DNA of 64,000 nucleotides from Taxillus chinensis. Its lineage: Eukaryota; Streptophyta; Magnoliopsida; Santalales; Loranthaceae. The notes beneath the pieces are model-generated. The model searched no databases, had not been told where the DNA came from, and saw nothing but the letters and a program-made list of their open reading frames with translations. Below, in pieces: positions 35,092 to 47,691 of the stretch (position 1 is the stretch's first letter; the number at the start of each line of letters is the position of its first letter). The stretch lies in NCBI GenBank assembly GCA_023512835.1, contig CM042092.1, forward strand, positions 55,021,097-55,085,096, written 5' to 3'. A program made the position numbers and the translations under genes.

Positions 35092-37394
35092 ATGGCTGAA
35101 GAAAGCAGCACGCTATTCAACACTCGCCTTAACTTCGGAGGTGCACAAGAGCCCCTTCCAAATCGAAGCAGTAGTGAAAATGTCGATCCACCTCAACCTG
35201 CTACTACCGCTGTTTCATAACCACAGAGTTTTGGCTTTACTCTGATAAAGCCACCCAAATTCACACCTGAGCTTTTCTCCCAGTGGAAAGCTCGCATGAG
35301 AATGTTCATGGTCTGCCATGATCACCTTATATGGCCATGTCTTCATCAGGTGATACCCACTCCAATGACTACCGGAGAACATGGAGTTAGAAGACCAAAG
35401 ACTGATGCCAAACTCACCAATGATGAAAGAGCATGGCAGTGTGCCAACGAAAAGGCTCTAGCATATGTTATATCATCTATGGATTCCGAAGCTTTCACGG
35501 ACGTCCAGGGTTGCACGACGGCGAAGGCTGTCTGGGATAAATTGACAATCCTCTATGAGGGAAGTCAGTCCCAAATGCAAAACGTTATCTGTACTCTCAG
35601 GCAGAACTTTGAGGGTTTCAATCACAAACCGGGCGAATCACTCGAAAGCATCTATCAGAGATTCGGCAAGCTCATCCTTGAGCTGAAAACTGTCAATGAG
35701 CATTATTCTCAATCTCAGATCAATGACAAGTTCTTTCGCTCCTTGCCGGATCGCTACTACTCCAAATAACTCCAGATGCAATCCGACAAGAACTGGCAGT
35801 ATGTTCCCCTTAAAGAACTATATGGAGAGCTAAGGACTCACGAGGTCAGGTTTAAATATTCTAACCGAGACGAGAAAATAGCTTAGAAAGAAAAGGGAGT
35901 AGCTCTCAAAGTTACGGAATGTCTAAGCATACTGAGGAATGATGATACGGACGAGTCCGAGAATTCTGACTCTGACGAGGAAGAGGAAATAGCTCTCCTT
36001 GTCAAATCTTTTGAGCGATTTCTTCGAAAGAGCAGAAAAGGATTCAGAAGAGGCTCCTCATCATCTTTCCGAAGGAAGGAGTGACCGGAGTCTAGTTCCC
36101 AGGAATGCTACAACTGTGGGAAAACCGGTCACTGGGCCAAGGATTGAAAATCCAAATCCAAAGTGGCCAAGAAAAGTGACAAGGTAACTCCTCGTCGTCA
36201 CTCCACCTCAGACAACGGAAAGAACAAGAGGAAGGCGTTCATCACAAAATATGTCAGTGGCTCGGAAGAAGAGGAGGAATCCTCGGATGATGAGCCAACT
36301 CCCAAGCCGAACGTCTGCCTCATGGCAAATGCTAAGGTACCTTCGATCTCTGAACTTATGAGTAAATTAGAGTCTCTTACTATTGAACGTGATCATGATA
36401 AGAGTGAGAGACTAATAATTACACAAATGTATAAAGATATGGAAAGTCATAATAAATGTCTTGAAATTACTATTACTAGATTAGAAAAGGACATAACTGA
36501 CTTCAGGAGTAAAGAGGCTTGGTATCATGATCTTAGAGCTGAAAATCATCTGCTAAATACCAACCTAATTGGCCTAAAAGTTATTGTGAAGCGACTCGAA
36601 AATGAACTGGAACAGGAAAAGGAAGTAAATCGTAAGTGGCTAAAATCCGGAAAAATAGCCTCCACTTTTAGGACTGATCCTGACAACATCCAAGTCAAAC
36701 CTGGTCTAGGCTCCGAACCATCAACCTCCACACAGACTACTGAGTGTCCTCCGGACTTTATTCTGAAACTAACCAACCTTTATCCTGTTAGTACATCTAA
36801 GCCGTTGTATGGTTTCATTTCAGGTGGCACCATAGTCTATGACTGTGGAACTGAGGCTGTTACTGCAGCTCCCGAAGCAGTAGCACCCGTAACTAATGAT
36901 GAAGGGAAGAATGCTGCAGTTCAAGCCAAAACTGTAGCACCCAAAAAGAAAGGAAAGGCTAAGGCTAACGCATCTAGGGCCAAGAGCGCGTCACCCAATC
37001 GCAATGGACTAGGCCATAGGGAACAGAGTAGAAAGTCTGTATAATCTAAGAGACCTATATCCCGTGTTTGTACTCCGCATTATAGTGTCTATTCCATCTG
37101 TAGGGAAATAGGCCATTATCACTATGAATGTTGGAGTTTATTTGATAACTGGCTTTGTAATCAAGTTCATATTAATAAAGATCAGTTCATCAAAAGGGTT
37201 CGTCGAGCAAATCAAAATCTAAATCACAAAGGAGTGTCTCTCCCAAGAAAACCCAAGTAAAAGAAGCAACTAAAACTAACAAATTAAAGTCAACTTGAAA
37301 AGCTAAAATTCCTAGCAAAGTTAAATCTGGAAATGTTGATACTACCGTTGTTCTCTCTAACCGCCCGAAACAAGTTTGGGCACCAAAAGTGTAA
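35092..37394 (+). pseudogene. gag: Copia-A gag with two CCHC motifs
   Basis: The ATG at 35,092 begins MAEESSTLFNTRLNFGG, the start also used in Copia-B (42,018). The N-terminal part contains a UBN2-type gag domain (KARMRMFMVCHDHL, TAKAVWDKL, LESIYQRFGKL). In-frame stops are at 35,218, 35,767, about 35,884, 36,083 and 36,145. The 36,145 stop replaces the last cysteine of the first zinc knuckle (CYNCGKTGHWAKD-stop). A coiled-coil-like middle region follows (36,340-36,640). A second knuckle, ICREIGHYHYEC at about 37,095-37,130, has lost its first cysteine. A frameshift near 37,195 precedes a Ser/Lys-rich tail that ends VWAPKV and a TAA at 37,392-37,394. That TAA is in the pol frame and is also present in Copia-B. 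Confidence 0.88.
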
Positions 37395-40300
37395 ACTATT
37401 GTCTTTCAGGAGCATCTCTGGAATGCATTGCTGGATCACTTGAAGTTAAAGATCAATCAAAGCAAGTGGATCCTCAATAGTGGATGCTCCGGACATATGA
37501 CGTGTGATCAGACTCTACTTGTTGAAGTTAATGACAAACAAGGTCCATCCGTTTCGTATGGCGACAACAGCAAAGGTAAGACTGTCGGGTATGGCACTTT
37601 AACCAATGACTGTGTATCAATCACTAGAGTTGCACTAGTCGAAGGTTTGAAGTATAATTTGCTAAGTGTCAGTAATTTATATGACAAAGGATTTACTGTT
37701 TCCTTTATGTCCAACACCTGTACAGTAAGGGAAAACTTATCCGGAGATGTTAAGTTATCCGGATCAAGAGATGGGGACATATACTCTATGGTCTTAAGAA
37801 ATAATTCTTCTGACCCTGTATATTTCCTCACTACAGCATCAGATGAAGATAGTTGGCTATGGCACAAGAGATGCGCACATTTAAACTTTAAGACCTTGTC
37901 TAAGTTAGCATCACTTGACCTTGTCACGGGTCTACCTAAACACAAATACTCCAGAGACACTCTCTGTCGAGAATGTCAACTTGGCAAACAGACCAAACAT
38001 AGCTTTAAGAGCAAATCAGTTAATTCAATAACTGCTCCTCTACAACTTCTTCATATGGATCTCTGCGGTCCCATTTCTGTAGCTTCACTTGCCGGTGCGA
38101 GATATACCCTTGTGGTCATCGATGATTTCACCAGGTACACATGGGTGATGTTCCTGAAATCTAAGGATCAAACCTTTGAGCATCTTATAGATCTTTTCAA
38201 CTAGATAAGCAACTCACAAGGATTGAGCATAAAGTGCATCAGGAGTGATCGTGGTACCGAATTTGATTTTTTCAGATATGAGATCATATTGCTTTGAATA
38301 GGGTATTCAACATGACTTCTCTGCGCCTAGAACTCCACAACAAAATGGGGTGGCTGAGCGCAAGAATTGCACTTTAGTCGAGGCTGGCAGATCTATGTTA
38401 GCAGGGGCAAAGCTTCCTCTCTGTTTATGGGTTAAAGCTATGTCCACTGCCTGCTATGTTCAGAACAGAACTCTAATAAATAAATCTTCCAGGAAAACAC
38501 CCTATGAGATGTGGAAAGGACGAAAGCCTTCAATTTCACATTTCAGAGCTTTTGGATGTACTTGCTATATATTGAACAATGGCAAAGAACCCGGAATAAA
38601 TTTGAACCAAAATCTGATGATGGGATTTTTGTCGGGTACTCATTACATAGCAAGGCTTATCGGGTCTTCAATAGAAAAATTTTTAAAGTTGAAGAGTCTA
38701 TCCATGTGACCTTTGATAAAACTAATCTTGATTAGTCAAAAGTTGCTTCTTCAAGTTCTAATGTACAGGTTCAGGACAATAACATTGACTATTCAAAGTT
38801 TATGAATGTTCCTGTTACACATACTGACCAACCACGTGGCACCAGCGAAGCACAAAAAAATGATATGGATGATGCTACAGATGAATCGGACTCAGGACTA
38901 CCACTAAACTCCGGACATACTCCTACGGATATCCAACATTCCGGAGTACCTTTAAGTCCGTCTGGACCCGTTAACACTGAAAGCAACAGTGTTGAAGAAC
39001 CACTTAGTTCTACCGTACCTACTAATACGGAAACATCTGGTCCGGAAGAAGCTTAACTAGCGGATATACCTGAACCACCTAATCTGGTAGAGCTTCAAAT
39101 TATTCAAGATCAACCATCATATGCACAAAATTACAGGTGGACTCGGAACCATCCCTCAGGTCAAGTGATTAGTGATCCTACTGTTAGTGTAAGAACAAGA
39201 GCAGCCATCTCAAACATTTGTCTTTACTCATGTTTTTTTATCTCAAATAGAACCAAAGGTGGTAGATGAAGCTCTATTGGAATCGAACTGGATAGAAGCC
39301 ATGTAAGAAGAGCTGAATCAATTTAAGAGAAATGATGTGTGGACTCTAGTACCAAGGCCTAAGTCTCAGCAAGTCATTGGAGTTAAATGGATATTATGGA
39401 ACAAGCTTGATACGAATAGAATAATAATCTGGAACAAAGCCAGACTGGTAGCCAAAGGATATCGTCAAGAAGAAGGAATAGACTATGACGACACCTTTGC
39501 TCCAGTAGCAAGACTTGAGGCAATCAGAATGTTCTTGGCATATACTTCATATGAAAACTTAATAGTTTATGAAATGGACGTCAAAAGCGCATTTCTAAAT
39601 GGAGATCTTCAAGAGGGGGTGTACGTTGAACAACCTCCCGGTTTTATTGAACCCAAGGCTGGACATCTGGTTTACAAGCTACGGAAAGCCTTGTATGGTT
39701 TGAAGCAAGCTCCAAGAGCCTGGTATGACACACTATCAGAATTCTTACTTGCTCATAACTTCCAAAAGGGGAAGATAGACACCACTCTATTTTTACGAAA
39801 AGAGAAGGGACATACTCTGATCGTACAGATATATGTGGATGATATCATTTTCGGATCAACAAATCCGAAGCTTTGTGAAGAGTTTGCGAAGTTGATGACT
39901 GGCAAGTTTGAGATGACCATAATGGGAGAACTGTCCTACTTCCTTGGAATAGAGGTTAAACAATTGAAGGAAGGGATCTTCATTAATCAAGCTAAGTATA
40001 CACGTGATCTTATTAAGAAGTTTGGTATGGAAGGTTCATCTCCCGTCAAAACTCCGATGCCAGTCAGTGACAAGTTAGATCCTAATGTGGATGGGAAATC
40101 AGTAAATGTGACTGACTACAGAGGGATGATAGGATCCTTGCTGTAACTTATAGCAAGTCGCCCGGACATTATGTTTGCAACCTGCATCTGTGCACGATAT
40201 TAGGTGAATCCCAAGGAGTCATATATGCTTCATGTTAAACGGATATTAAGGTATCTCAAAGGAACGATGAATTTGGGACTCTGGTACCCAAAGGAGTCAA

Positions 40301-40687
40301 ACTTCACCTTATCCGGATACTCTGATGCTGATTTTGCTGGATGTCGCGTCGATAGGAAAAGCACAAGCGGTACGTGTCAGTTTCTTGGAAATAGATTAAT
40401 TTCATGGTTTAGTAAGAAGTAGAATTCCGTATCAACCTCTACTGCTGAGGCAGAATATATAGTTGCTGGGAGTTGCTGCGCATGCACAACTACTTTGGAT
40501 GCAAAGTCAACTTACTGATTACGGTTTCAACAGGACATCTACTCCACTTTACTACGACGACACTAGTGCAATTGTTATCAACAATAATCCTGTCATGCAC
40601 CCAAAGACAAAGCACATTGAGGTAAGGTATCACTTCATTCGAGACCATGTTCTCAAAAAGCACATATCAATGAAAAATTTTGTTATA
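37395..40687 (+). pseudogene. pol: Copia-A pol, protease to RNase H
   Basis: The frame after the gag stop carries a protease site WILNSGCSGHMT, where the catalytic Asp is Asn. The integrase zinc region (HKRCAHLNFKTL, then CRECQLGKQTKHSF) and core (LHMDLCGPIS, VVIDDFTRYTW, then IRSDRGTEFD after a TAG at 38,202) follow. A frameshift near 38,290 leads to the part with AERKNCTLVEAGRSML and the conserved FRAFGCTCYI. RT (39,337-40,146) keeps [14 protein letters not shown] and the catalytic YVDD near 39,834-39,845. RNase H (40,204-40,680) keeps SDADFAGC and TKHIEVRYHFIRDHV, but has stops at 40,144 and 40,420 and a shift near 40,465. The end of the gene continues after Copia-B at 53,503. Confidence 0.9.
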
Positions 40688-40772
40688 AAAAAAAAACAAA
40701 AAAAAAAAAAAAAAAAACCCCCTTTTAAAAAAAAAAAAAAAAAAATAAAAAAAATAAAAAAAAATAAAAAAT
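40670..40772. other. A-rich junction between Copia-A and Copia-B, possibly an artefact
   Basis: The Copia-A RNase H sequence degenerates into long A-runs (with one CCCCC TTTT block) over about 100 bp. It passes directly into the Copia-B 5' LTR at a point 60 bp inside that LTR. The first 60 bp of the LTR, the target duplication and about 35 bp of Copia-A are missing. Such a run is not part of either element elsewhere. A poorly resolved consensus is the likeliest cause; a true deletion with A-rich filler is the alternative. Confidence 0.75.
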
Positions 40773-41955
40773 AAAATAAAAATCTTTTGTGTTTATTTGA
40801 TCATTGCGAAGGTATGTCACTAATCCAAAGATGCACTCGTGAGAGCAAAGCTAAGGACAGGATACATAATCCCGATCCGGACAAGAGTTAAGTGTCGTCA
40901 AACACTTGGTAAATAACCAAGTAACAAATACATACGGAATAAGGAACAATCCTACGGACTAAGAACTTAAAGGATAAGTGCGGAGTAAGGAAAATAAGTG
41001 CGGAGTAAGGAAAATAGATGCGGAGTAAAGAAACCAGATGCGGAGTAAGGAATCCGGACTTATTACTCGCCCGGAGTAAGGAACTTACATACGGAGTAAG
41101 GAACTTACATGCGGAGTAAGGAACTTACATGCGGAGTAAGGAACTTACATACGGAGTAAGGAACTTACATGCGGAGTAAGGAACTTACATACGGAGTAAG
41201 GAACTTACATGCGGAGTAAGGAACTTACATGCGGAGTAAGGAACTTACATGCGGAGTAAGGAAGCGACGACACGGACTAAGGATTCCAAGATAAATAGAT
41301 ACGGAGTAAGCAACCACCGACACGGAGTAAGGTTCCGAGCTTCATTAACTACGGAGTAAGGAAAATTACACCGGACCAAGAAGACATTGCTCCAACAAAA
41401 CCGCATTTAAAGTTATTAGCTCGTGCTGTCCCGATGTAAGACGAATGCATTTAGAACAAGAAGAATCTTACACGTGGATCATCCGGATATGTGGACACAA
41501 CCTTAATTGTATCTCGGAACTCACAAAGACACTTATACTCTTCAAATCCAAGATCTTGAGCTCCACAATCCGCAGCAGACAAGGGCACAGACACGAGGGA
41601 TAGTTAGTGCGGAACGCATTCCGGAACTTCAAGTTCCAAGGTTGTCTCTTAGGAATGTTTTGTATAAATATTCATACTTATACTTCATGTACATGTGTGC
41701 TAAGGTGGGCAAAAATAGAAAAGGAACTTGGCTAGTGTGTGAGTTCATTGTTGTAAACAGAGTGTAAGAGAGTGTTTGCTTCTATTTTGTTGTAATCACC
41801 TTGTGATAATAAAACAAAATACTTCCACTATCCTGGTTATCTTCCGCAGTGATTCTATCACTTAAACTAGATAAGTCTTTGTGTCTTGAGAGAAAAGAAA
41901 GAGTTCGAATAAGAGCCTATTCACCCCCCCCCCTTTAGGCTCCAAGGGACCATCA
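40772..41955 (+). repeat. 5' LTR of Copia-B (first ~60 bp missing)
   Basis: It aligns with 52,338-53,502. It contains nine complete copies of the 20-bp unit GCGGAGTAAGGAACTTACAT (41,071-41,270), a TATAAATA box at 41,663-41,670, and a C-run near 41,925. Confidence 0.93.
41071..41270. repeat. 20-bp tandem array in the Copia-B LTR
   Basis: Nine units of GCGGAGTAAGGAACTTACAT or its ACGGAG variant, with exact 20-bp spacing. The other LTR has eight (52,641-52,790). A further dozen loose GGAGTAAGG words surround it. Confidence 0.95.
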
Positions 41956-41956
41956 A

Positions 41957-41971
41957 GTGGTATCGGAGCAA
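41957..41971 (+). promoter_or_regulatory. Primer binding site of Copia-B
   Basis: GTGGTATCGGAGC follows the 5' LTR; one base differs from the usual TGGTATCAGAGC. Confidence 0.88.
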
Positions 41972-42017
41972 GTTCTACTTCGTTCTAAGTAGAGATCCCA
42001 CTCTTTCAATCTCGTAA

Positions 42018-44310
42018 ATGGCCGAAGAAAGCAAGATGCTATTCAACACTCGCCTTAACTCCGGAGGTGCACAGGAGCCCATCCCGAATCGAAGCAAGAA
42101 AGTGAAAATGTCGACCCACCACAACCTGCCGCCGCCGCTTCTCAACCACGGAGTTCGGGTTTACTCTAACGAAACCGCCCAAATTCACACCCGAGCTTTT
42201 CTCCCAAAGTGGAAAGCTCGCATGAAGATGTTTATGGTTTGCCATGATCATCTTATGTGGCCATGTCTTCATCAGGAGATTCCAATTCCGATGACTATCG
42301 GAGAACATGGAGTAAGGAGGCCAAAGACCGATGCCGAACTTACCAACGATGAAAGAGCCTGGCAAGGCGCTAGTGAAAAGGCTCGCTTATGTTACATCGT
42401 CTTTGGATTCCGAGGCTTTCGCGGACGTCCAGGGCCGCACGACAAGAAAAGTCGTTTGGGACAAACCGACAATCCTCTATGAGGGGAGTCGGTCCCCGAT
42501 TGAATCGTGATCTCGTACTCTCGTACGTAACTTTGAGAGTTTTAATCATAAACCGGGCGAATCACTTGAAAGCATCTATCGGAGATTCGGCAAGCTCATA
42601 CTTGAACCGAAGACCGTCAATGAGCATTACTCTCAATCCCGGATCAATGACAAGTTCTTTCGCTCCTTGCCGGATCGCTACTACTCCAAACAACTCCGGA
42701 TGCAATCGTACAAAAACGGCAAGATGTTCCCCTTGAAGAACTATATGGAGAGCCGCGGACTCACGAAGTCAGGTTTAAGTACCTCGACAGAGATGAGAAA
42801 ATAGCTCGGAAAGAAAAGGGGGTAGCTCTCAAAGCTGCGGAATGTCTAAACATACCGAGGAATGATGATACGGACGTATCCGACAACCCGATTCTCGACG
42901 AGGAGGAGGAGATAGCCCTTCTTGTCAAATCCTTTGAGCGATTCCTACGAAAAGGTAAAAGGGATCGAAGACGCTCATCATCATCGTTCCAACGGAAGGA
43001 GCGACCGGAGTCCAGTTCCCAGGAATGTTTCAACCGTGGGAAAACCGGTCACCTGGGCCAAGGAATGCAGTCCAAAGCAAAGGTGGCCGAGAAAAGTGAC
43101 AAGGTAAATCCTCGCCGCTCCACCTCGTATAACAGCAAGAGCAAGAGAAAGGCGCTCGTGACAAAATACATGAGTGGCTCGGAAGAAGAGGAGGAATCCT
43201 CGGATGATGAGCCGACCATTAAGCCGAACGTCCGCCTCATGGCAAATGCCGAGGTACCTTCTATCTTCGAGCTCCCCGAGTAAATTAGAATCTCTTACTA
43301 TTGCATGTGATCATGAAAAGAATGAGAGACTAATAATTACTCAAATGTACAAAGATATGGAAAGTCGAATAAACGTCTCGAATTTACTATTAATAGACTC
43401 GAAAAGGACGTCATCGACTTCAGAGGAAAGGAAGCTTGGTATCATGATCTAAGAGCTGAAAATCATTTGTTAAATACCAATCTCTCAGGCCTAAAAGTTA
43501 TAGTGAAAAGACTCGAAAATGAACGGAACAGAAAAGGAAATAAATCGTAAGTGGCTAAAATCCGGGGAAATAGCCTCTACCTTTAGGATCGACCTCGACG
43601 ACATTCGAGTCAAACCTGGCCTAGGTTCCGAACCATCAACCTCCATAGCTCAAGCTACCGAGTGTCCTCCGGATTTCACTCCTAAACTAACCAACTTATA
43701 TCCCGTTAGTACATCTAAACCGTTGGATGGTTTCATTTCAGGTGGCACCATAGTATATGATCGTGGACAGAGGTCGTCATCGCACTTCCCGAAGCAGAAG
43801 ACCCGTAACTAAAGATGAAGGGAAGGCCGCCGCAGCTTAAAGCCAAAATCGTAGCACCCAAAAAGAAAGACAAGGCTAAGGCCGACGCATTTAGGGCCAA
43901 GAGCGCGTCACCCAAACGTAATGGATTAGGCCACAGGGAACAGAGTAAAAAACCGTAAAATCTAAGAGACCCGTATCCCTTGTTTGTACTTCACATTATA
44001 GTGTCTGTTCCATCCGTAGGGAAATGGGTCATTATCACTATGAATGTTGGAGTCTATCCGATAGCCGGCTTTGTAATCAATTTCAATCAAATAAAGATCA
44101 GTTTAATAAAAGGGGTTCTTCGAGCAAAACAAGATCTAAATCTAAAAGGAGTGTCTCTCCCAAGAAAACCCAAACAAAAGAAGAACCGAAACTAACAAGT
44201 TAATGTCAACGTGGAAAGCTAAGAGTCCTAACAAAATCAAATCCGTAAATGTTGACAATATCGCCGCTCACTCTAACCGCCCGAAACAAGTTTGGGCACC
44301 AAAAGTGTAA
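42018..44310 (+). pseudogene. gag: Copia-B gag
   Basis: Starts MAEESKMLFNTRLNSGG at 42,018 and follows the Copia-A gag along its length, but the frame changes repeatedly (for example near 42,095, 42,400 and 42,510). The knuckle region reads CFNRGKTGHLGQG, so cysteines are lost. The second knuckle reads CSIRREMGHYHYEC. It ends VWAPKV and TAA at 44,308-44,310, the same stop as in Copia-A. Confidence 0.85.
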
Positions 44311-47300
44311 ACCGTTGTCTTTCAGGAGCATCTCTGGAATGAATTGCCGGATCACTTGAAGTTAAAGATCAATCAAAGCAAGTGGATCCTTGATAGTGGA
44401 TGCTCCGGACATATGACGGGTGACCAGACTCGCTTGTAGAAGTTAATGATAAACAAGGTCCATCCGTTTCATATGGCGACAACAAAGAAAGGTAAGACTG
44501 TCGGGTATGGCACTTTAACTAACGGCCGTGTATCAATCACTAAAGTTGCACTAGTCGAAGGTTTAAAGCATAATTTGCTAAGTGTCGTAGAACTATGTGA
44601 CAAAGGATTTATCGTTTCCTTTTTGTCCAACACCTGACAAGAAGAGAAAACTTATCCTGGAGATGTTAAGTTATCCGGATCAAGAGATGGGGACATATAT
44701 TCAAAGTGGTCTTAAGAAATAATTCTTTCGACCTCGTATGCTTCCTCACGAAAGCAACAGATGAAGATAGTTGGTTATGGCACAAGCGATGCGCACATTT
44801 AAATTTTAAGACTTTGTCTAAATTGGCGTCACTTGATCTTGTCACCGGTCTACCCAAACTCAAGTTCTCCAGAGACACTCTCGTCGAGAATGCCAACTTG
44901 GTAAACAGACCAAACACGACTTTAAGAGCAAATCGCTTAACTCAATAATCGCTCCTCTCGCAACTTCTTCATATGGACCTATGTGGTCCTATATCTGTTT
45001 CATCACTAGTCGAGCGAGATATACTCTTGTGGTTATCGATGATTACACCAGATACACATGGGTGATGTTCCTGAAATCAAAGGATCAAACTTTTGAATAT
45101 CTTGTAGATCTCTTCAACCTGGATAAGCAACTCACAAGGATCGAGCATTAAATGCATCAGGAGTGATCATGGTACAGAATTTGACTTTTCGTAAATGAGA
45201 TCATATTGTTCGTAACAGGGCATACAAAGATGACTTCTCTGCTCCCGTAACCCCACAACAAAATGGGGTAGCCGAGCGCAAGAATCGAACTTTAGTTGAA
45301 GCTGGTAGATCCATGTTAGCAGGGGCAACGCTTCCTCTCGCCTATGGGTCAAGCCGTGTCCATCGCCTGCTATGTTCGTAATGTAACTCTAATAAATAAA
45401 TCTACCATGAAAACACCCTATGAGATGTGGAGAGGACGAAAACCTTCAATTTCACATTTCAGAGCCTTTGGGTGTACTTGCTATATACCGATAAATGGCA
45501 AAGAGACCCGGAATAAATTTGAACCAAAATCGATGATGGGATTTTTGTCGGGATACTCACTTCATAGCAAGGCTTATCGGGTCTTCAATAGAAAACTTTT
45601 TAAAGTTGAAGAATCTATCCATGTAACCTTTGATGAAGCTAATCTTGTTTGGTCAAAAGTCGGTCCTTCAAATTCCAATATGCAGGTCATGGACAGCAAC
45701 GTCGATTACTCGAAGTTTATGAATATCCCTGTTACACATCCCGACCTGGTATCCCGACCAACCACGTGGCATCAGCGAGACACAACGAAATTTTATGGAT
45801 GATGCTACGGATGATTTCGACTCCGGACTACCACTTAGCTCCTGGACAAACTCCTATGGATACACAAAATCCCGGGGCCCCTTCAAGTTCGTCCTGGACT
45901 AGTTAACACCGGAAGAAACAAGTGTTGCAGAACCAACTAGTTCATCCGTACCTCTAATTACGGGCGAAGCTCAATCGGTCGATACAACCGAACCACCCAA
46001 CTGGAAGAGCTTCAAATTGTTCAAGATCAACCAACACATGCACGGAATTATAGATGGACCCGAAACCATCCCTCGGATCAAGTGATTGGTGATCCTACTG
46101 TTGGGTGTAAGAACAAGAGCAGCCACCTCAAACATGAGTCTTTACTCATGCTTTCTATCTCAAATAGAACCAAAGGTGGTAGATGAAGCTCTTCAAGATT
46201 CAAACCGGATAGAGGCCATGCAAGAAGAGCTGAATCAATTTAAGAGAAATAATGTGTGGACCTTAGTACCAAGGCCTAAGTCTCAAGCAAGTCATTGGCG
46301 TTAAATGGGTGTTCCGGAACAAGCTTGATACGGATGGAATAGTAATCCGAACAAAGCCGACTGGTAGCCAAAGGATATCGTCAAGAAGAAGGAATAGATT
46401 ATGATGAAACCTTTGCTCCGGTCGCAAGACTTGAGGCAATCCGAATGTTTCGGCGTATGCTTCATATGAAAACTTCATAGTTTATCAAATGGACGTCAAG
46501 AGCGCATTCCTGAATGGAGACCTTCAAGAGGAGGTGTATGTTGAACAACCTCCCTGCTTCATTGAACCTAAGGCAGACATCTTGTCTACAAACTTCGGAA
46601 AGCTCTATATGGTTTGAAGCAAGCTCCAAGAGCCTGGTACGACACAACGTCGTGAATTCCTACTTGCTCATAACTTCCAAAAAGGGAAGATAGACACCAC
46701 CCTATTTCTACGACAAGAGAAAGGACACACTCGATCGTACAAATATACGTGGACGATATCATTTTCGGATCAACGAATCCGAAGCTTTGTGAAGAGTTTG
46801 CTAAGTTGATGACAGGCAAGTTTGAAATGAGCATGATGGGAGAACCGTCCTACTTCCTTGGAATTGAAGTCAAACAATTAAAGGAAGGAATCTTTATCAA
46901 TCAGGCTAAGTACACTCGCGATCTTATTAAGAAGTTTGGTATGGAAGGTTCATCTCCCGTCAAAACTCCAATGCCTGGCTGCCAAGTTAGATCCGGATGT
47001 GGACGGCATATCAAGAAATGTGATCGACTACAGAGGGATGATCGGATCCTTGCTTTATCTTACAAGAAGTCGCCCGGACATTATGTTTGCAACTTGCATT
47101 TGTGCACGATATCAGGCAAATCCCAAGGAGTCACATATGCTTCATGTAAAACGGATATTAAGGTATCTCAAAGGGACGATGAATTTGGGCCTCTGGTACC
47201 CAAAGGAGTCCAACTTCACCTTATCCGGGTACTCGATGCCGACTTCACTGGATGTCGCATCGACAGAAAAGCACAAGCGGTACGTGTCGCTTTCTTGGAA

Positions 47301-47691
47301 ATAGATTGATCTCATGGTTCAAGAAGAAGCGAATTCCGTATCAACTTCTATCGCCGAGGCGGAATATATAGCTGCTGGAAGTTGTCGCGCACAGCCTACT
47401 TTGGATGCAAAGTCAACTTATCGACTACGGATTCACCATGTCCTCTATTCCACTTTACCGTGACAACACTAGTGCAATTGCCATCAGCAACAATCCCGTC
47501 ATGCATCCTAAGACGAAGCACATTGAGGTCCGGTATCACTTCATACGCGATCATGTTCTCAAAAACCATATTTCACTCGGAACATGTTGCCACCGAAGAT
47601 CAATTAGCGGACATATTTACAAAGCCTCTACCTGATGCGAGGTTTTCTCGAACTACTCTTCCGATTAGGTATGCTCGACTTCTCTGCATAG
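44311..47691 (+). pseudogene. pol: Copia-B pol
   Basis: The protease site WILDSGCSGHMTG (about 44,388-44,425) is intact, unlike in Copia-A. Integrase (HKRCAHLNFKTL near 44,777), RT with the catalytic YVDD (about 46,748-46,760) and RNase H (TKHIEVRYHFIRDHV near 47,515) are all recognisable, spread over several frames. The gene ends ADIFTKPLPDARFS and a TAG at 47,689-47,691. Single-base losses relative to Copia-A are frequent, so no long ORF remains. Confidence 0.87.

Noticed and set aside
37508..37960. Minus-strand ORF of 150 codons
   Set aside because: It is antisense to the Copia-A protease/integrase region.
40687..40772. Poly(A) tail of a retrocopied transcript (LINE or SINE-like end)
   Set aside because: The tract is inside an otherwise colinear Copia-A gene and runs into the LTR of Copia-B with missing bases; no LINE ORF or flanking duplication supports it.
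41071..41270. Regular 20-bp repeats resembling a CRISPR array
   Set aside because: Units are head to tail with no spacers, lie in a plant LTR, and differ only at one position. It is a minisatellite.
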